The notes: generated from the sequence alone by a model not told the origin. A stretch of 64,000 nucleotides of DNA from Pomphorhynchus laevis (GCA_012934845.2 WNNJ02000417.1:62001-126000), one strand, 5' to 3'. Shown: positions 44,463 to 55,764, numbered from the stretch's first letter. A program made the numbers and translations.

Positions 44463-45789
44463 ATGCCTAAAAAAGCGCGATCTCAGATCCCTGTTCCTGA
44501 TCAAGAATCTTTCACATCGGAATGCAATGATGGATACACCAGCTTTGAAGTTGGATGCGATTCCAAAGATTGTGATGTATGGACACTTATTCGTGTTAAT
44601 ATATCCGACCACTCGGTGTATAAACGTAAACATTTCACTTGCGGTTTTTGTACATCAGTACGACTACTACAGTTATCCTGCTCCTCTACTCCTGTATCAC
44701 ACACGACCACTCAGATCAATGCTGTTTTAGATGTTTCCCTCACATCAACACATGACTTCGCATCTTATAATCCCATTATTGAACCTACTCTCTCACACAC
44801 TCTTCGTTTCAACTACGTACAAAATCCCCATTAATCTTTCTCATTCTAACAATGCTAACGGTAGAGCTTTTCATCTCGTACCTCCTCTATCTTATTCCTC
44901 CCCCAATCTAAATAAATCTCAAACTTCTCTATTCGCTTCACGTACTTCTTACTAGACCTCCCCCGTATCACTTCTCAATAATTTACATCCTTCCATCAAA
45001 ATCATTTCCAGTAACATTTCCAATCAAGTGATTCAACACTCCATTCCTCACTCATGCCCCAATCTATCTTAATTCTCCTTACTCTACCTCCCACGTAACA
45101 CTTCCAAATAATTTACATCCTTCATTAAAAATCATCTCCAGTCACATCTCTGATCAACCGATTCAACACCCCGCTCTTGTCACACATGTTCTAACCAATA
45201 TTTATTCTCTATCAAACACCCCTGTCATTTCCACTGCTATCTGCTCATCTGCCTCGACTCCTATCAGCTCTGTACATCCACCACTTCCACGAAATCGTTT
45301 TTTCTTCACGTGATCGCTGTATAATCATATCAAACTTAAAGCTTTCCGAATCTGCTTCTCCACAATCTCGCCTCGATGATGATGTATCTGCTTTCAGGTC
45401 AATCCTAACAACCACTCTTCCTGATGATAACCCATCCCTCTTCAATAATATCGATCCTGTATCCTTTATTCGTGTTAAACAAATCCACTAAATTCAATCA
45501 TCTCAGTCCTCCACTCTTAAAAATCGTTTTCCGACATAGTTCACATGCCTCTTCTGTACTCTCCCAACGTTTTAAACTTCTTACCACTTCATCTACTTGC
45601 CGTATCTTTCCTGACCGCTCCCCTTCTGATATTGCCCAGCTTAATTTAGCTCGCATTGAGAAACATCGACGTGAAACAAACGGCGAGTCATCCTTATCTA
45701 TACGTAAAATCAACGGAAATTTTCATGTTGTACACACAAGGCCAAAAATTCGATGGCGTCCCATCTCTCCCCCTTGTCTTCTTCGCTAG
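44463..45789 (+). pseudogene. L2 copy II ORF1, broken
   Basis: The ATG at 44,463 (MPKKARSQIPVPD) is followed by the finger VGCDSKDCDVW and HFTCGFC. The frame stops at 44,834 and reappears in pieces: the C-terminal domain includes IISNLKLSES, DDDVSAFRSIL, FIRV and NLARIEKHRRETNGESSLSI. The final stop at 45,789 is 37 nt inside ORF2. There are several frame breaks. Confidence 0.75.
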
Positions 45790-47004
45790 TCGATCTCGCT
45801 CCAAAGCATACTTTTCGTCTTGGTCTATTCAAAACTCGCTCCATTCTACATAAAGCTGATATGCTCCTTGATATCTTTGATCAATTATCTATCGATATTC
45901 TCGGCATTATCGATTCCTGGCATTGTGACTCCGACGATCTTGCTATTCGTCGTCTATCTCGCTCTGGTTGTTCTTTAGTTGAATCAGCTCGTCCAATTGC
46001 TTCTTATACATCTACTGCTTTTAACCATGGCGGTATAGTTGCCATTGCTCGTCACCCAATGTCTTTACGTAAAATTAACGTTAACATCCGTTACACCTCG
46101 TTCGAATTACTCATATGCAGATTATCAACGCCTTTCCCTCTGGAACTTGTGATTGTATACCGTCCAGTTGCCCCATCACGTATCTTCGTTAACGACCTTG
46201 CAGATCTAATGTCTCACTGTTCATTGTCTTATACTCCTACTTTTGTTCTCGGTGACTTTAACATTCATCTTGATCGCCCGTCTGACTCTGACTCTATCAC
46301 TTTAACTAATCTTTTTTCTGATTTTAAATATAAATTACTTTCAACAAGCCCAACTCATATTCTCGGAGGTGCTCTCGACATCGTTGCTGTTCCTAACTGC
46401 TTCAATGACTATACCTCCTTGTCAATTACTGATCCTGGTTTATCCGATCATTTCCTTGTCACTCTTTCTCTTACTCGTCCCCATCCTCCTTCTCCGCCTT
46501 TACCTTTATCTACACCAAGTCGACCCTGGAAGCTTCTCGATATCCCTATTCTCTGCACAGCCTTACTCAATTCTTCACTCTTTTCACTTCCTCTTAACTA
46601 TCTCTCTCCCGATGATCTCTGCATTCTGTTTGATTCTGAACTTACGTCGATCTTCAATAACCTTCTGCCTAGTCGACTTAGACGTTCCCAGCGCTTGCGC
46701 CATGCTCCCTGGTTCGATTCTGACTGTAGTCTTTCTAAACGTCGACTCCGTCACTCTTTTCGTGTGTATAATCGCTTTCTTAAACGTTCTCCCAACTCAC
46801 TCACTCCAAATCTCCGTGATTCCTACTTTTCTCTACGCCGTTCACATCTTATTCTTATACGTACTAAACGTACTATCTTTTGGCGAAATCAACTCGAATC
46901 ATCTTCCAACTATAAATCTTATTGGAAAATCTTAAACTCAATTCTTTCACCATCATCAACCCCTTGTAATATAAATTCTGATGACTTTTCTTCTTATCTA
47001 AATA
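45753..47004 (+). pseudogene. L2 copy II ORF2, endonuclease part only
   Basis: MASHLSPLSSS start, then FKTRSILHK, a segment IIDSWH (the catalytic Glu position is not Glu), NHGGIVAIARH, VIVYRPVAPSR, VLGDFNIHL and GLSDHFLVTL. Open until the CR1 junction near 47,001. The RT is absent. Confidence 0.85.
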
Positions 47005-47019
47005 AAATTTTGGTTTCTT

Positions 47020-47196
47020 ATAAACATACAATAAAATAACATACAATAAAATAACATACAATAAAATAACATACAATAAAATAACATACAATAAAATAAC
47101 ATACAATAAAATAACATACAATAAAATAACATACAATAAAATAACATACAATAAAATAACATACAATAAAATAACATACAATAAAATAACATACAA
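47020..47196 (+). repeat. 15-bp tandem array, about 12 units
   Basis: The unit ACATACAATAAAATA is repeated almost perfectly. It starts from the ACATACA of the 5'-terminal LINE motif and appears to be an amplification of it. Confidence 0.95.
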
Positions 47197-47398
47197 CGAA
47201 GATATCGTATCAAGCGTAAATATTTCATACAACGTGAAAGAAGACTTTGGAACGACGCAATTGCAGTCTCGATTTGTAAAAATATATTGATCAATCCAGG
47301 ATTACTTACAATCAATCCAGTTCCTGATCAATCCAGGATTACTTAAACGGAACAATATAATAACATACAAGCGAATACCTCGTTGTCTCACGATTACA

Positions 47399-48586
47399 AT
47401 GACCAAAAAATATAAGAAGGGCAGAATCAATAACTCATTATCTGACGACTGTTACACTCAGTTAGAAGTAGGCTGCGATGCGCCAAACTGTGATGTGTGG
47501 AGCATTGTCAAAGTCAAGAGTAAAGATCAGGCGATATATCACTTGCGATCATTCATGTGCGGCTTTTGCAGTGCTGATATACCTACTGATGATAATGATA
47601 ATAACCAATGTACCAATTCATGTACAGACACCACAAAACAAGCCGATCAACTAGAGATCTCCCCTCACGTCCAGAGTAAAACACAACATGATAATAGCCT
47701 TTCTGTGGCTTCAACGCCAACTCGAGTGTGGAAAAGGGGACATGAGAGGTCATATACGATTACTAAGATAGTTTCTGATGACGATTCGCACATCATCTCA
47801 TCTACGCTAGAAAATTACTTGCCTCCTGAATTAGTAGTAAATGCCACAAGTTCCAACATTGAAGTTGAGCCTCAATGCCGGATGGGCGACAGTGTTTTAC
47901 GGACTTCATTGAATTCAAAGCATGCTCTTATAAATGTTGCACCATGTGATAAGCCAATTATCGACAACAATGACACCAGTGTCCAAGCAAATTCGTCGTC
48001 CAGCTTGTGCACGTCTTCAGACAACAGATCCCCAACCCATATAGCATCGAACTTTTCCCCTACAGAAAATAGTGAAGTTCGACATGCGAAGTCGGTTGAG
48101 ATAACTCGGCATCATTATGACAGGTCATATAGCGTGTTATTCAGCGAACTTACTGAGTCCAATTCCGCAAACTCACAGGAACATATGGACCATGACGTGT
48201 CTATTTTGCGTAAGGTATTATCCCATCTATTGCATGAAGGTGATGAAGAGTTAGCATCGTCTATACACGTGAAGAAGCTATTTCGGCTTGGTAAAAGAAC
48301 ACAGGAGAAACCAAGACTGTTGAAGGTGATATTGTCCTCTAGTGATCATGTGCGCATGTTGTTATCACGTGGATATCGTCTTAGGGGGTTGCCATTTCGT
48401 ATCCTTCGTGACCTTTCGCCAGATGAGCGATTACAATTACGAAAAGCAAACATCGAATTGAGACACCGGCTTTCTCAAGGTGAGGCTAATATATGCATAC
48501 GGGATTTTCGGGTTGTCAAGTGGCGTCCTGTCGTACGTTGGAAACAGTTGGCTCCTTTAACTGTCGGGACCCCTGTTTCCATGTAA
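47399..48586 (+). CDS. CR1 copy C ORF1, nucleic-acid-binding protein
   Basis: 395 codons, fully open. Finger at residues about 20-60 (C-x4-C-x-VW, then FMCGFC). Ser/Thr-rich middle. C-terminal domain from about residue 240 with RSYSVLFSELTES, KLFRLGKR, PRLLKVILS and LQLRKANIELRHRL. The same domain order as in copy B but well diverged, so a distinct CR1 lineage. Confidence 0.8.
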   Translation: MTKKYKKGRINNSLSDDCYTQLEVGCDAPNCDVWSIVKVKSKDQAIYHLRSFMCGFCSADIPTDDNDNNQCTNSCTDTTKQADQLEISPHVQSKTQHDNSLSVASTPTRVWKRGHERSYTITKIVSDDDSHIISSTLENYLPPELVVNATSSNIEVEPQCRMGDSVLRTSLNSKHALINVAPCDKPIIDNNDTSVQANSSSSLCTSSDNRSPTHIASNFSPTENSEVRHAKSVEITRHHYDRSYSVLFSELTESNSANSQEHMDHDVSILRKVLSHLLHEGDEELASSIHVKKLFRLGKRTQEKPRLLKVILSSSDHVRMLLSRGYRLRGLPFRILRDLSPDERLQLRKANIELRHRLSQGEANICIRDFRVVKWRPVVRWKQLAPLTVGTPVSM

Positions 48587-51411
48587 ATGCAGAGAACACT
48601 GACCATTCCTTAGGGTATCTGATTGTATTTGATAGACCGTGCCTTAGTAAAACCAAAAAGGATTCCAATGCAACTCGTTGCTATTTATCGGTAGGTTATT
48701 CAAATTTACGAAGTCTTCCTGCACAACTTGTAGAGCTTCGATACCATGTTGAGGTTAATGCGTATGATATATTCTGTGTTAGTGAGTCATGGCTACATGA
48801 ACACATCTTGGATGCCACTGTAAATATTCCAGGTTATCGTCTACTTCGAGGGGACAGGAGGTCCAGTATGCGAGGGGGCGGTGTTGCAGTGTACGTTCGA
48901 GACCATTTGCTAATTTCTGGCATCGATCAAGTTTGTGATCCGCAAGGCTCGTTCGAGAGTATTACCTTTCATATTGGGTATGATCGTGTTGGTATCAGTC
49001 TCTGCGTTGTATATCGCTCACCTTCTATGATCACTGATTGTAATCTTCTGAAGTCAGTATTGCGATCGATAAGTATCAGTTCTCATTTCCTTCTTCTAGG
49101 AGACTTCAACCTACCTAGATCAGATTGGCGGCAAACAATATTTGATGATGGCACCGTCGTAGAAAGAGAAATCTCCCACTTCCTCGCTGATGAACTCTTA
49201 CTAGTACAACACATTCAAGAGCCCACATGATTTTCTTCGCATAATAATGATACTATACTTAACTTGGTTTTTTCCAAACGTCTTGAAGACATAGCTCGAG
49301 TGGATTATCTTCCACCGATAGGTAACTCTGACCACTGCGTGCTATCACTACAGGTCACCCCAAACTTTAAATTCCGCCATTTTACGGCTCCCATCGTAAA
49401 ACGGGTTTGGTCAAAAGTGCTTGATGAGCAAATTTTATCTTTCTGTCAACGTCGTCCACTATCTTTAACAAATACTAAAGAAGTCTCACTAAAAGTGATT
49501 GGGGATTACCTTTTAGGTATTTCTGACGTGTTTGCACCAAAGCGTATCATCTCGCCAAATACTAAATATCCTGTTTGGTTCGATAAGGACCTGAGATTGA
49601 TGTTGCGAGTACGAAATCGTCTTTGGAAGTTATCTCGTTCGCTTCCGTATTACGCCAACATTTATAGGTATCTTAGGAACGTCTGTACTCGTATGAAAAC
49701 GTTAAAACGTGATACATTCGAATCTACAATCATCAAGGAAGTTAATCGCAACCCCAAGCTATTTTGGTCATATGCTCGGCAAAACGGAACGCTCAACTCT
49801 GCAATCAAGCATGTGCACTCTGAATGTGGCTTGGTTACAAATGAAACTGATATAGCTGAGACCTTCGCATCCTCGTTCTCTTTATCCACTTTACCACATT
49901 GCGATTCTCATATGATATGGTACGGGTGCTCTATCCCTCCGCGTAATGAATCCCGGCCAATTTGCGTTACTGAAATTCAAGATTATCTCAATAATATTCG
50001 TCCTTTTAGCGCAGCTGGCCCCGATGACATCTCCCCATACCTGCTCAAAGCTTTATCGAGTTACCTGGCACCATTCCTGACTATTATCTTTGATAAAATT
50101 CTGGCCACTGGCAGTGTCCCAGAAGATTGGAAAACTGCAACCGTTGTTCCTATTCCCAACAAAATTTTTGCATCATCCTGTGGTGATTATAGGCCAATAA
50201 GCTTAACCTCTTCTCTGTGCAAAGTTTTCGAACGCGCCATCAGCACTAGAGTCTACGATCATCTTGTCTCTCTTGGTATACTATCGTCCGCTCAACATGG
50301 TTTTCGTCACTCCCGTTCTTGTTTGACGAACTTGCTTACCGCGCGCGAAACTTGGACCCAGTCGTTAAGTTTTGGTAGCTCACTCGATATAATCTTTATT
50401 GATTTTTCGAAAGCCTTCGATCGCGTCCCTCATGATGGGATGATTAGGTTGTTAGCACACTACGGAGTATCCTCCATGTTATGCAATTGGATTCGTGATT
50501 TTTTGGACGGGAGATCATTTCAGGTGAGGGTTGGCAATAGCATGTCTTCTACTAGGTTAGTTAAATCCGGAGTTCCGCAAGGTACAGTCCTTGGTCCCTT
50601 GCTTTTTATTATATTTCTCAATGATCTTCTGTTACGCATAAACAGTCCCTGCCTGGCATTCGCAGACGATGTGAAAGTGTGGTGCGATAGCATCTCAGAT
50701 CCTGATGGCCGGCATCTACAACATGATCTCCAGACAATCTACGACTGGAGCAGTGCTACGGGTATGACCATAAATGTAGATAAGTGCGTTCATATGAAAC
50801 TCGGCAAATGTAAATCTGATCATGAATTCTATTTAGGATGTTATAAGCTTCACAACATTTCTGTTCATAGAGACCTAGGGATTATTTTGAATAACGACCT
50901 TAAAACACGACCGAATACTGATTATATCTACGGTAAAGCCATGAAGGCCTTGTATTGTATTAAGAACACATTTAGTAAGCTGCATCCAAAATTATTTAAG
51001 CATCTCTACTGTGCGTTAGTCCGTCCGCATGTGGAATACTGCATCGCATCAACTTTTCCATCCACCAAGGCTGAGATGAAAAAGACCGAGTCGATTTTAC
51101 GTAGAGGAACCAAACTTTGCATTACATCTCTTTATTCTTACAATGAGCGCCTAGCTTGCTTAAAAATGCCTTAAACGGCCCAGAGGCTACTATATTTAGA
51201 TCTTGTAGCGATGTGGCATTTGATTCGTGGAAAAGAGGGGTTCCCATCCAATTTGATAAAATTGAGAAATTCGCGTCGCAGAGGTCACTCCCTTACGTTA
51301 TTTAAATTCCCCCATGGCAAAATAAGGAGTGTGAGTAGGCTTTCCCACCGAGCATTGAATGTTTGGAATTCTCTGCCTGAAGACGTCGTCAATGCTACTA
51401 GCAATAGACAT
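48493..51411 (+). pseudogene. CR1 copy C ORF2, endonuclease-RT with two stops
   Basis: One frame throughout, interrupted by TGA at 49,228 and TAA at 51,172. The true start is uncertain because the first ATG lies 94 nt inside ORF1. Endonuclease: YSNLRSLP, SESWL, MRGGGVAVY, VVYRSPS, GDFNLPR and GNSDHC. RT: YRPISLTSSLCKVFERA, QHGFRHSRSCLTNLL, FIDFSKAFDRV, GVPQGTVLGPLLF, FADDVKVW and HRDLGIIL. C-terminal WNSLPEDVVNATS, then a break at the RLE copy IV insertion. Confidence 0.88.
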
Positions 51412-51499
51412 TTTTTTTTTTTTTATTTATTCGAAAATTTTACAAGCATTGTTACCCGCAAATGGGTCATATAATATTAGCGTTAATAACATTGATAAA

Positions 51500-52251
51500 A
51501 ATACGTTTGAATATTTATGCGTCTCCTTGACGTTCCATTGCCTTCAGCGTGTAAGGGAAGTTATTTCCTGACAGCTGGTATTCGTTGGTTCCTCGAGCGT
51601 ATGGGCGGTTTCGAGCCGATCTGTAGCCCCTTATACACTCGGAAGCGGCTCTGCATAGAACGACAGAGATCTTTCGTTTTAAACGGCCAACACATTCTGC
51701 GTACGAGCTACCCTCTCTTCTGGTCGCTTGCAACCATGCGATACGCTTAATAATGTGTAATGCTGTTGGACCAATTCCGCCTGAGCACGAAAACGCCAGT
51801 GGCACAAATATTCCTCTCTCAATACATGTGACTCGTTCCTCATATTTGGCATTTTTTCGGCTTTCATGATAACTGAATGCAGCTTTATCATCTTGAGAAC
51901 ACGATGCGGCATGAGGGTTAAATACTACGACGTCCAAAAACGTCCGCTCGAACCGATTCTCGTATAATCCGCTGCAGACTATGTCAAGTCTTGCTTCGGC
52001 GTCACGTGTGGTAGTGTGCTTTGAAAAAACAACATGATCGTCTACTCTTTGTAAACATGGTTCCGTGGCTACCCCGTGGCAAACTGTTGTTAGTTCACAT
52101 GCGATTATAATCTCTAATTTCGTTATGACGAATTATCGGTAGTCCACCGTGCTTGCACGAGAGAAGGTGTGAAAGGCTCGACGATGCGTTACATACACAA
52201 ATTGATGGCAGCCCCTCTGGGATCCATCCGTATCGGGTTGCTAAACCGTCT
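51500..52251 (-). pseudogene. RLE copy IV endonuclease-like C-terminus, broken
   Basis: Continues the RT frame after a stop at about 52,252. It reads CNASSSLSHLLSCKHGG, RHNEIRD, then in other frames EPCLQRVDDHVVFSKH, RLDIVCSGLYENRFERTFLD, VVVFNPHAAS, GIFVPLAFSCSGGIGP and RAASECIRGYRS. The RLDI and FLDVVVF pair fits a restriction-like (PD-D/ExK type) nuclease. At least two frame breaks. Confidence 0.75.
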
Positions 52252-54552
52252 CTAAACTGGTTTTGCGAGAGAATGAAATTTTCCGTTTTGGTTGGACAAG
52301 TTACTTAACCATGCAGATGCCCCACATGTTGTAGCAAACACTAACGCCTTCTGCTCGGTGTTGGATAGTGTGTTTTTGACGCTCGCTATACGATCCGTGA
52401 ATACTCGCCGTTTTTGTGTAGTTATCAGAAGTTTGATAGATGTCTGCTGTTCACGAAGTGCCGCTCCACGAGAACCGGAGGTATATGACTTTACCATGGC
52501 TAGCGATGAATCATGCTCAATATGCGATGTGAAAACTGGATCCATTATCCCAATTCCACCTAGTCTTAGAGGAGAGCTTAGCACAACTGACATGGAATCG
52601 GAGATCTGATACTTTGTTAGGACGGGAAATATGCGAAATAGCAGCGATTCACGTAAAGGAGCCAACATGTCCTCATGACAATTGATTGTTCTAAGAAAGT
52701 GGGTCCACTTCCATTGTAAGGATTTCGATAGTCCGATAAAACCGATGTGTGGGTCCGATTCACATACCTCGCTGATGCGTCCAATTGAGTGAGTCCACAT
52801 TTCCAATTTCTTCTGTGTCTCATGCTTTATGTAACTGGTTGTACCAATGAAGGATCCCAATATTCCGATCCCGTCATACTCTATTTTTATTCCGTGAAAC
52901 ATCTGTTCCACGTCTCTTTGCTTGTGATGAAGCAGCAAACATGTTTTCGAAGGATTTACAAAATAACCGATTCCTGGCCCAAATGTCTCTATTATATTCC
53001 AAGCACGTTTAAGCTCATGTGGTTGTCCAACAAAATTCGCGTCATCCGCAAACCAGCGTTGTATTATGCCCGGACATTCATCCTGTATTTTGCGAATTAA
53101 TGGTAACGATGCCATTGCAAATACTGCCATTGCAAGAGGGTCGCCCTGCGTTACACCCTCTTCTGAATACAACGAGTCACCACCAAGGACAAGTTGAGCA
53201 TCGACTGAATAAATATTCTCAAAGACGCACGCAAGCGCAGGGCAAACGTACCGCATATTATGAATAGCCACTTTGCGATTTATACGATTGAATGCATTAC
53301 TCGCGTCGACCGCGAGTAAACCAAAGTCATGGTTATTCATATATTCGCCTCTGAGAGAATGAATGGCAAATTCCACACCACTATGCTGAGATGCACATAG
53401 TTGAAATACGTCGGCCACATCTTGCATATCGGATTTTATGTGATTTAGAATCGTTTTGCATATGATTCTACGACTGACATCGGCTACCCCAATGGGGCGT
53501 ATTCCATGGGCTTTCTTCGGGATAGCGACTAGCCTACATGCCACAAATGCCTCCAGGGTATCAGGAGAAACTTTTGTTGTTGCAAGGTGAATTGCAAATT
53601 TTGCAAGCGCATCTGCTAACCCTCGTGAATGATGGCCGAAGGAGTTCAACATGCGCCTCCACGTCAAAGCGTCAAGGCCGGACGGGCCTGCACCACCTGT
53701 AGTACGCTTAGACGAGCGAATGATGTCATCCGCTTCGATATCGAGAAACAGTGTAGGGTGATGCTTTTTCGCTCCGGGAAATAAGTGATTGAGTAAAAGC
53801 GGTGATTGTGGTTGTGTTGCGGGAGGATGTAAATTTATCAAGAGTTCCTTCACTGTTAATCCATCAATAATGTGATCTGGTCGAAGCGTCGCCGTGCAGT
53901 CGCTTTCCTCGAGGACGGAAGTTGCGGCATTAATCTTTCCGCTTGATACCAATCGACAATATCTTCGTTTCCAATCCATGGATGTTGATGTGTTTTTCGT
54001 AATTTTTGAACGTGTTTGTAGTATACTTGCTTCCTGAAAAAGTTCTAAGAAGCTTCCATTTTTCCAGAGTTGTAATCTCCTTTCTAAAGTTTGGCGGATC
54101 GCTTTTATTTTCCGGGAAGGGATTTGCTGTAAAACGCATCTGACGAACACTATCGCGACTTTTAAAACGTTTTTGTCAGGAAGTGCGATATTAATGGCCG
54201 CGTGATAAAATTCAGCCAGCATGTCAATAAAAAGATTGCTCGCAGAGCATTTCGGTAAACTCAACGCGTCAGGTCTCCATTGTATTACATTCACATAAAT
54301 TTCATGCATAATCGTTTCTTTTGATACTTCAATTGTGATATCCGATTGCTGGGGGGATGGCTCGATTGTCATGGAGTTTCTATTCACTCTATTTATATGT
54401 TGCGAATCACTCCCAACTTTGTTGCAGCATCCAGGTGCAGAACAGTTAATACATGGCCTCTTTTCCCTTGCGCACCTGCAACCCTTGCATTTGGCAGCCT
54501 GACCGTTACATGTACAACACTTTAGCTCAGAACTCGGTTTACCCCGTGCCAT
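52252..54552 (-). CDS. RLE copy IV, Cys-cluster and reverse transcriptase ORF
   Basis: 766 codons. The N-terminus has a Cys-rich cluster, residues about 12-45 (CCTCNGQAAKCKGCRC, then CINC and CC). RT from about 280: TTGGAGPSGLDALTWRRML, KKAHGIRPIGVADVSRRIIC, LLAVDASNAFNRINRK, EGVTQGDPLAMAVFAMASLP and QRWFADDANFVGQ (catalytic pair near 53,045), then GLSKSLQWKWTHFLRTI and a PLRLGGIGIMDP C-terminal helix region. This RT lineage, with TQGDPLAM and WFADDA, is widespread in invertebrate genomes. The ORF is intact, but the nuclease region beyond it is broken, so the element is probably inactive. Confidence 0.88.
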   Translation of the reverse strand: MARGKPSSELKCCTCNGQAAKCKGCRCAREKRPCINCSAPGCCNKVGSDSQHINRVNRNSMTIEPSPQQSDITIEVSKETIMHEIYVNVIQWRPDALSLPKCSASNLFIDMLAEFYHAAINIALPDKNVLKVAIVFVRCVLQQIPSRKIKAIRQTLERRLQLWKNGSFLELFQEASILQTRSKITKNTSTSMDWKRRYCRLVSSGKINAATSVLEESDCTATLRPDHIIDGLTVKELLINLHPPATQPQSPLLLNHLFPGAKKHHPTLFLDIEADDIIRSSKRTTGGAGPSGLDALTWRRMLNSFGHHSRGLADALAKFAIHLATTKVSPDTLEAFVACRLVAIPKKAHGIRPIGVADVSRRIICKTILNHIKSDMQDVADVFQLCASQHSGVEFAIHSLRGEYMNNHDFGLLAVDASNAFNRINRKVAIHNMRYVCPALACVFENIYSVDAQLVLGGDSLYSEEGVTQGDPLAMAVFAMASLPLIRKIQDECPGIIQRWFADDANFVGQPHELKRAWNIIETFGPGIGYFVNPSKTCLLLHHKQRDVEQMFHGIKIEYDGIGILGSFIGTTSYIKHETQKKLEMWTHSIGRISEVCESDPHIGFIGLSKSLQWKWTHFLRTINCHEDMLAPLRESLLFRIFPVLTKYQISDSMSVVLSSPLRLGGIGIMDPVFTSHIEHDSSLAMVKSYTSGSRGAALREQQTSIKLLITTQKRRVFTDRIASVKNTLSNTEQKALVFATTCGASAWLSNLSNQNGKFHSLAKPV

Positions 54553-54835
54553 TCACTGCCTGTAAAATTCCTTGTAGATCTGTTTAATACTGCGCACCCT
54601 GGGACGTACCCTTGGCGTACGGCTTCGTGGAAACAGTGTACTGTTATTTCCGTTAATAACCTGAGTTCTTTGTAGTTTATTGTATTTACTTTCGCTGATG
54701 TTATAGATTCGCTGCTGTTATAGACTCGCTGCTGTTATACAGCGAATTGTAATTTGCTAGAACAGTTATAAATTTTCTAATAGACACTTCAAGAATAGAC
54801 ACTTGCAATAGACACTTCAAGAATAATAATAATAT

Positions 54836-55375
54836 TGGCTTTCTTCAAAATCTATTAAATAATTTAGTAGATACATATTTTAAACTAGGTTACTATAAAA
54901 ATAACATCAAGCAGAAAATAGTAAAATATATAAATCAACACAATAATATAAAGAATAAATTTAAACTCTTAAGTGGCAAATTTTTATGGATGGATAATAA
55001 ATAATATACTTTGCATTAGAATAAGATACTAGATAGTTAATTTCAGAGGAAATACATCATTAGCATGTATTTGGCCCCGCTGCTATGTTGGGTAGAGGAG
55101 TTAGGGGCGAAACCTGATGGCATAGCAGTCCCTCCTGATGACTTCTAATTCTTATTCTGATACAACGACTGTTATTTATTTGTCAATTCATAAAAATGAC
55201 GTTTATTATTAATTTCAATTTTTTTATTTAAATTTTAGAAAATCAAAAAACAATTAATAATTTTATTATTTAATTATTACTTTTTGATTTAGCAAAAAGT
55301 AATAATTTAGCTTTATTATTTGTTTAGTTTATAGTTATATTAAATACGTAGACTCAGTTAGCTGATTTGATTTGT
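54836..55375 (+). repeat. Penelope-like element C-terminus and tail
   Basis: Starts mid-frame at GFLQNLLNNLVDTYFKLGYY and ends FLWMDNK at about 55,003, then the full set of tail modules to GACTCAGTTAGCTGATTTGA. Nearly identical to 16,180-16,690. It is strongly 5' truncated. Confidence 0.8.
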
Positions 55376-55416
55376 TAAAAGTTAAGTTTAATTGGGAAAA
55401 AAATAGTTAAGTTTAA

Positions 55417-55441
55417 TTTTTCTATATTTAATATAGAAAAA
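55417..55441. repeat. Fold-back palindrome, 12-bp arms, 1-nt loop
   Basis: Arms 55417-55428 and 55430-55441 pair perfectly. It lies in the AT-rich spacer before the B2 fragment. Confidence 0.85.
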
Positions 55442-55490
55442 GTATGTTCTGCTGTAGCAATATTCCCACAGAATACGTATAGTTTATATC

Positions 55491-55764
55491 TTATCTAAGC
55501 TATTAACGATTATTATCTCTTATCAAAGTCTCGTTATCACGAAGTATCATTATCTCGTATCACGTATTTCCGTGATTCCTATCTTGCTCTTCGCCGATAT
55601 CATCTCAACCTACTACGTACCAAATCTAAGCTACTTATCTAAGCTATTAACGATGATTATATCTTATCAAAGTCTCGTTATCACAAAGTATCATTATCCC
55701 GTCTCACGTATTTCCGTGATTCCTATAATGCTTTTCGCCGATATCATCTCACTACGTACCAAAT
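55491..55764 (+). repeat. Tandem duplication of about 135 bp, including part of an L2 element
   Basis: 55,491-55,625 and 55,635-55,764 share TTATCTAAGCTATTAACGAT at the start and CTACTACGTACCAAAT or its equivalent at the end. The second half of each unit is B2 ORF2 sequence (SVIPIL...), so the duplication occurred after that element inserted. Confidence 0.8.

Larger units (their letters stand above)
43863..47004 (+). mobile_element. L2-type LINE, subfamily B1, copy II (5' half; cut by a CR1 insertion)
   Basis: Complete 5' end (motif at 43,863, about 26 monomers, ORF1, start of ORF2) but broken after DDFSSYL, where CR1 copy C begins. It is inserted within the endonuclease-like region of RLE copy II. 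The 3' half was not found in the window. Confidence 0.85.
47001..51411 (+). mobile_element. CR1-type LINE copy C (inserted in L2 copy II)
   Basis: The 5' end is TTTTGGTTTCTTATAAACAT with ACA at 47,008-47,030, then a 15-bp tandem array, ORF1 and ORF2. It is cut near its 3' end at 51,411 by the poly(A) end of RLE copy IV. Two in-frame stops damage ORF2. Confidence 0.85.
51412..54830 (-). mobile_element. RLE-type (R2-like) LINE, family 2, copy IV
   Basis: A minus-strand element from about 54,830 (5' UTR with three CTGCTGTTATAGA-like units at about 54,697-54,740) to a poly(A) of about 14 at 51,412-51,425. It contains an open 766-codon frame plus a broken endonuclease-like region. It is inserted in the last codons of CR1 copy C. 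Confidence 0.85.

Noticed and set aside
47020-47196. A CRISPR-like or telomeric repeat array
   Set aside because: The units are contiguous without spacers and lie at the 5' end of a LINE in a eukaryotic sequence.
46873-47315. Repetitive minus-strand ORFs over the 15-bp array
   Set aside because: Pure translations of the tandem repeat ACATACAATAAAATA.
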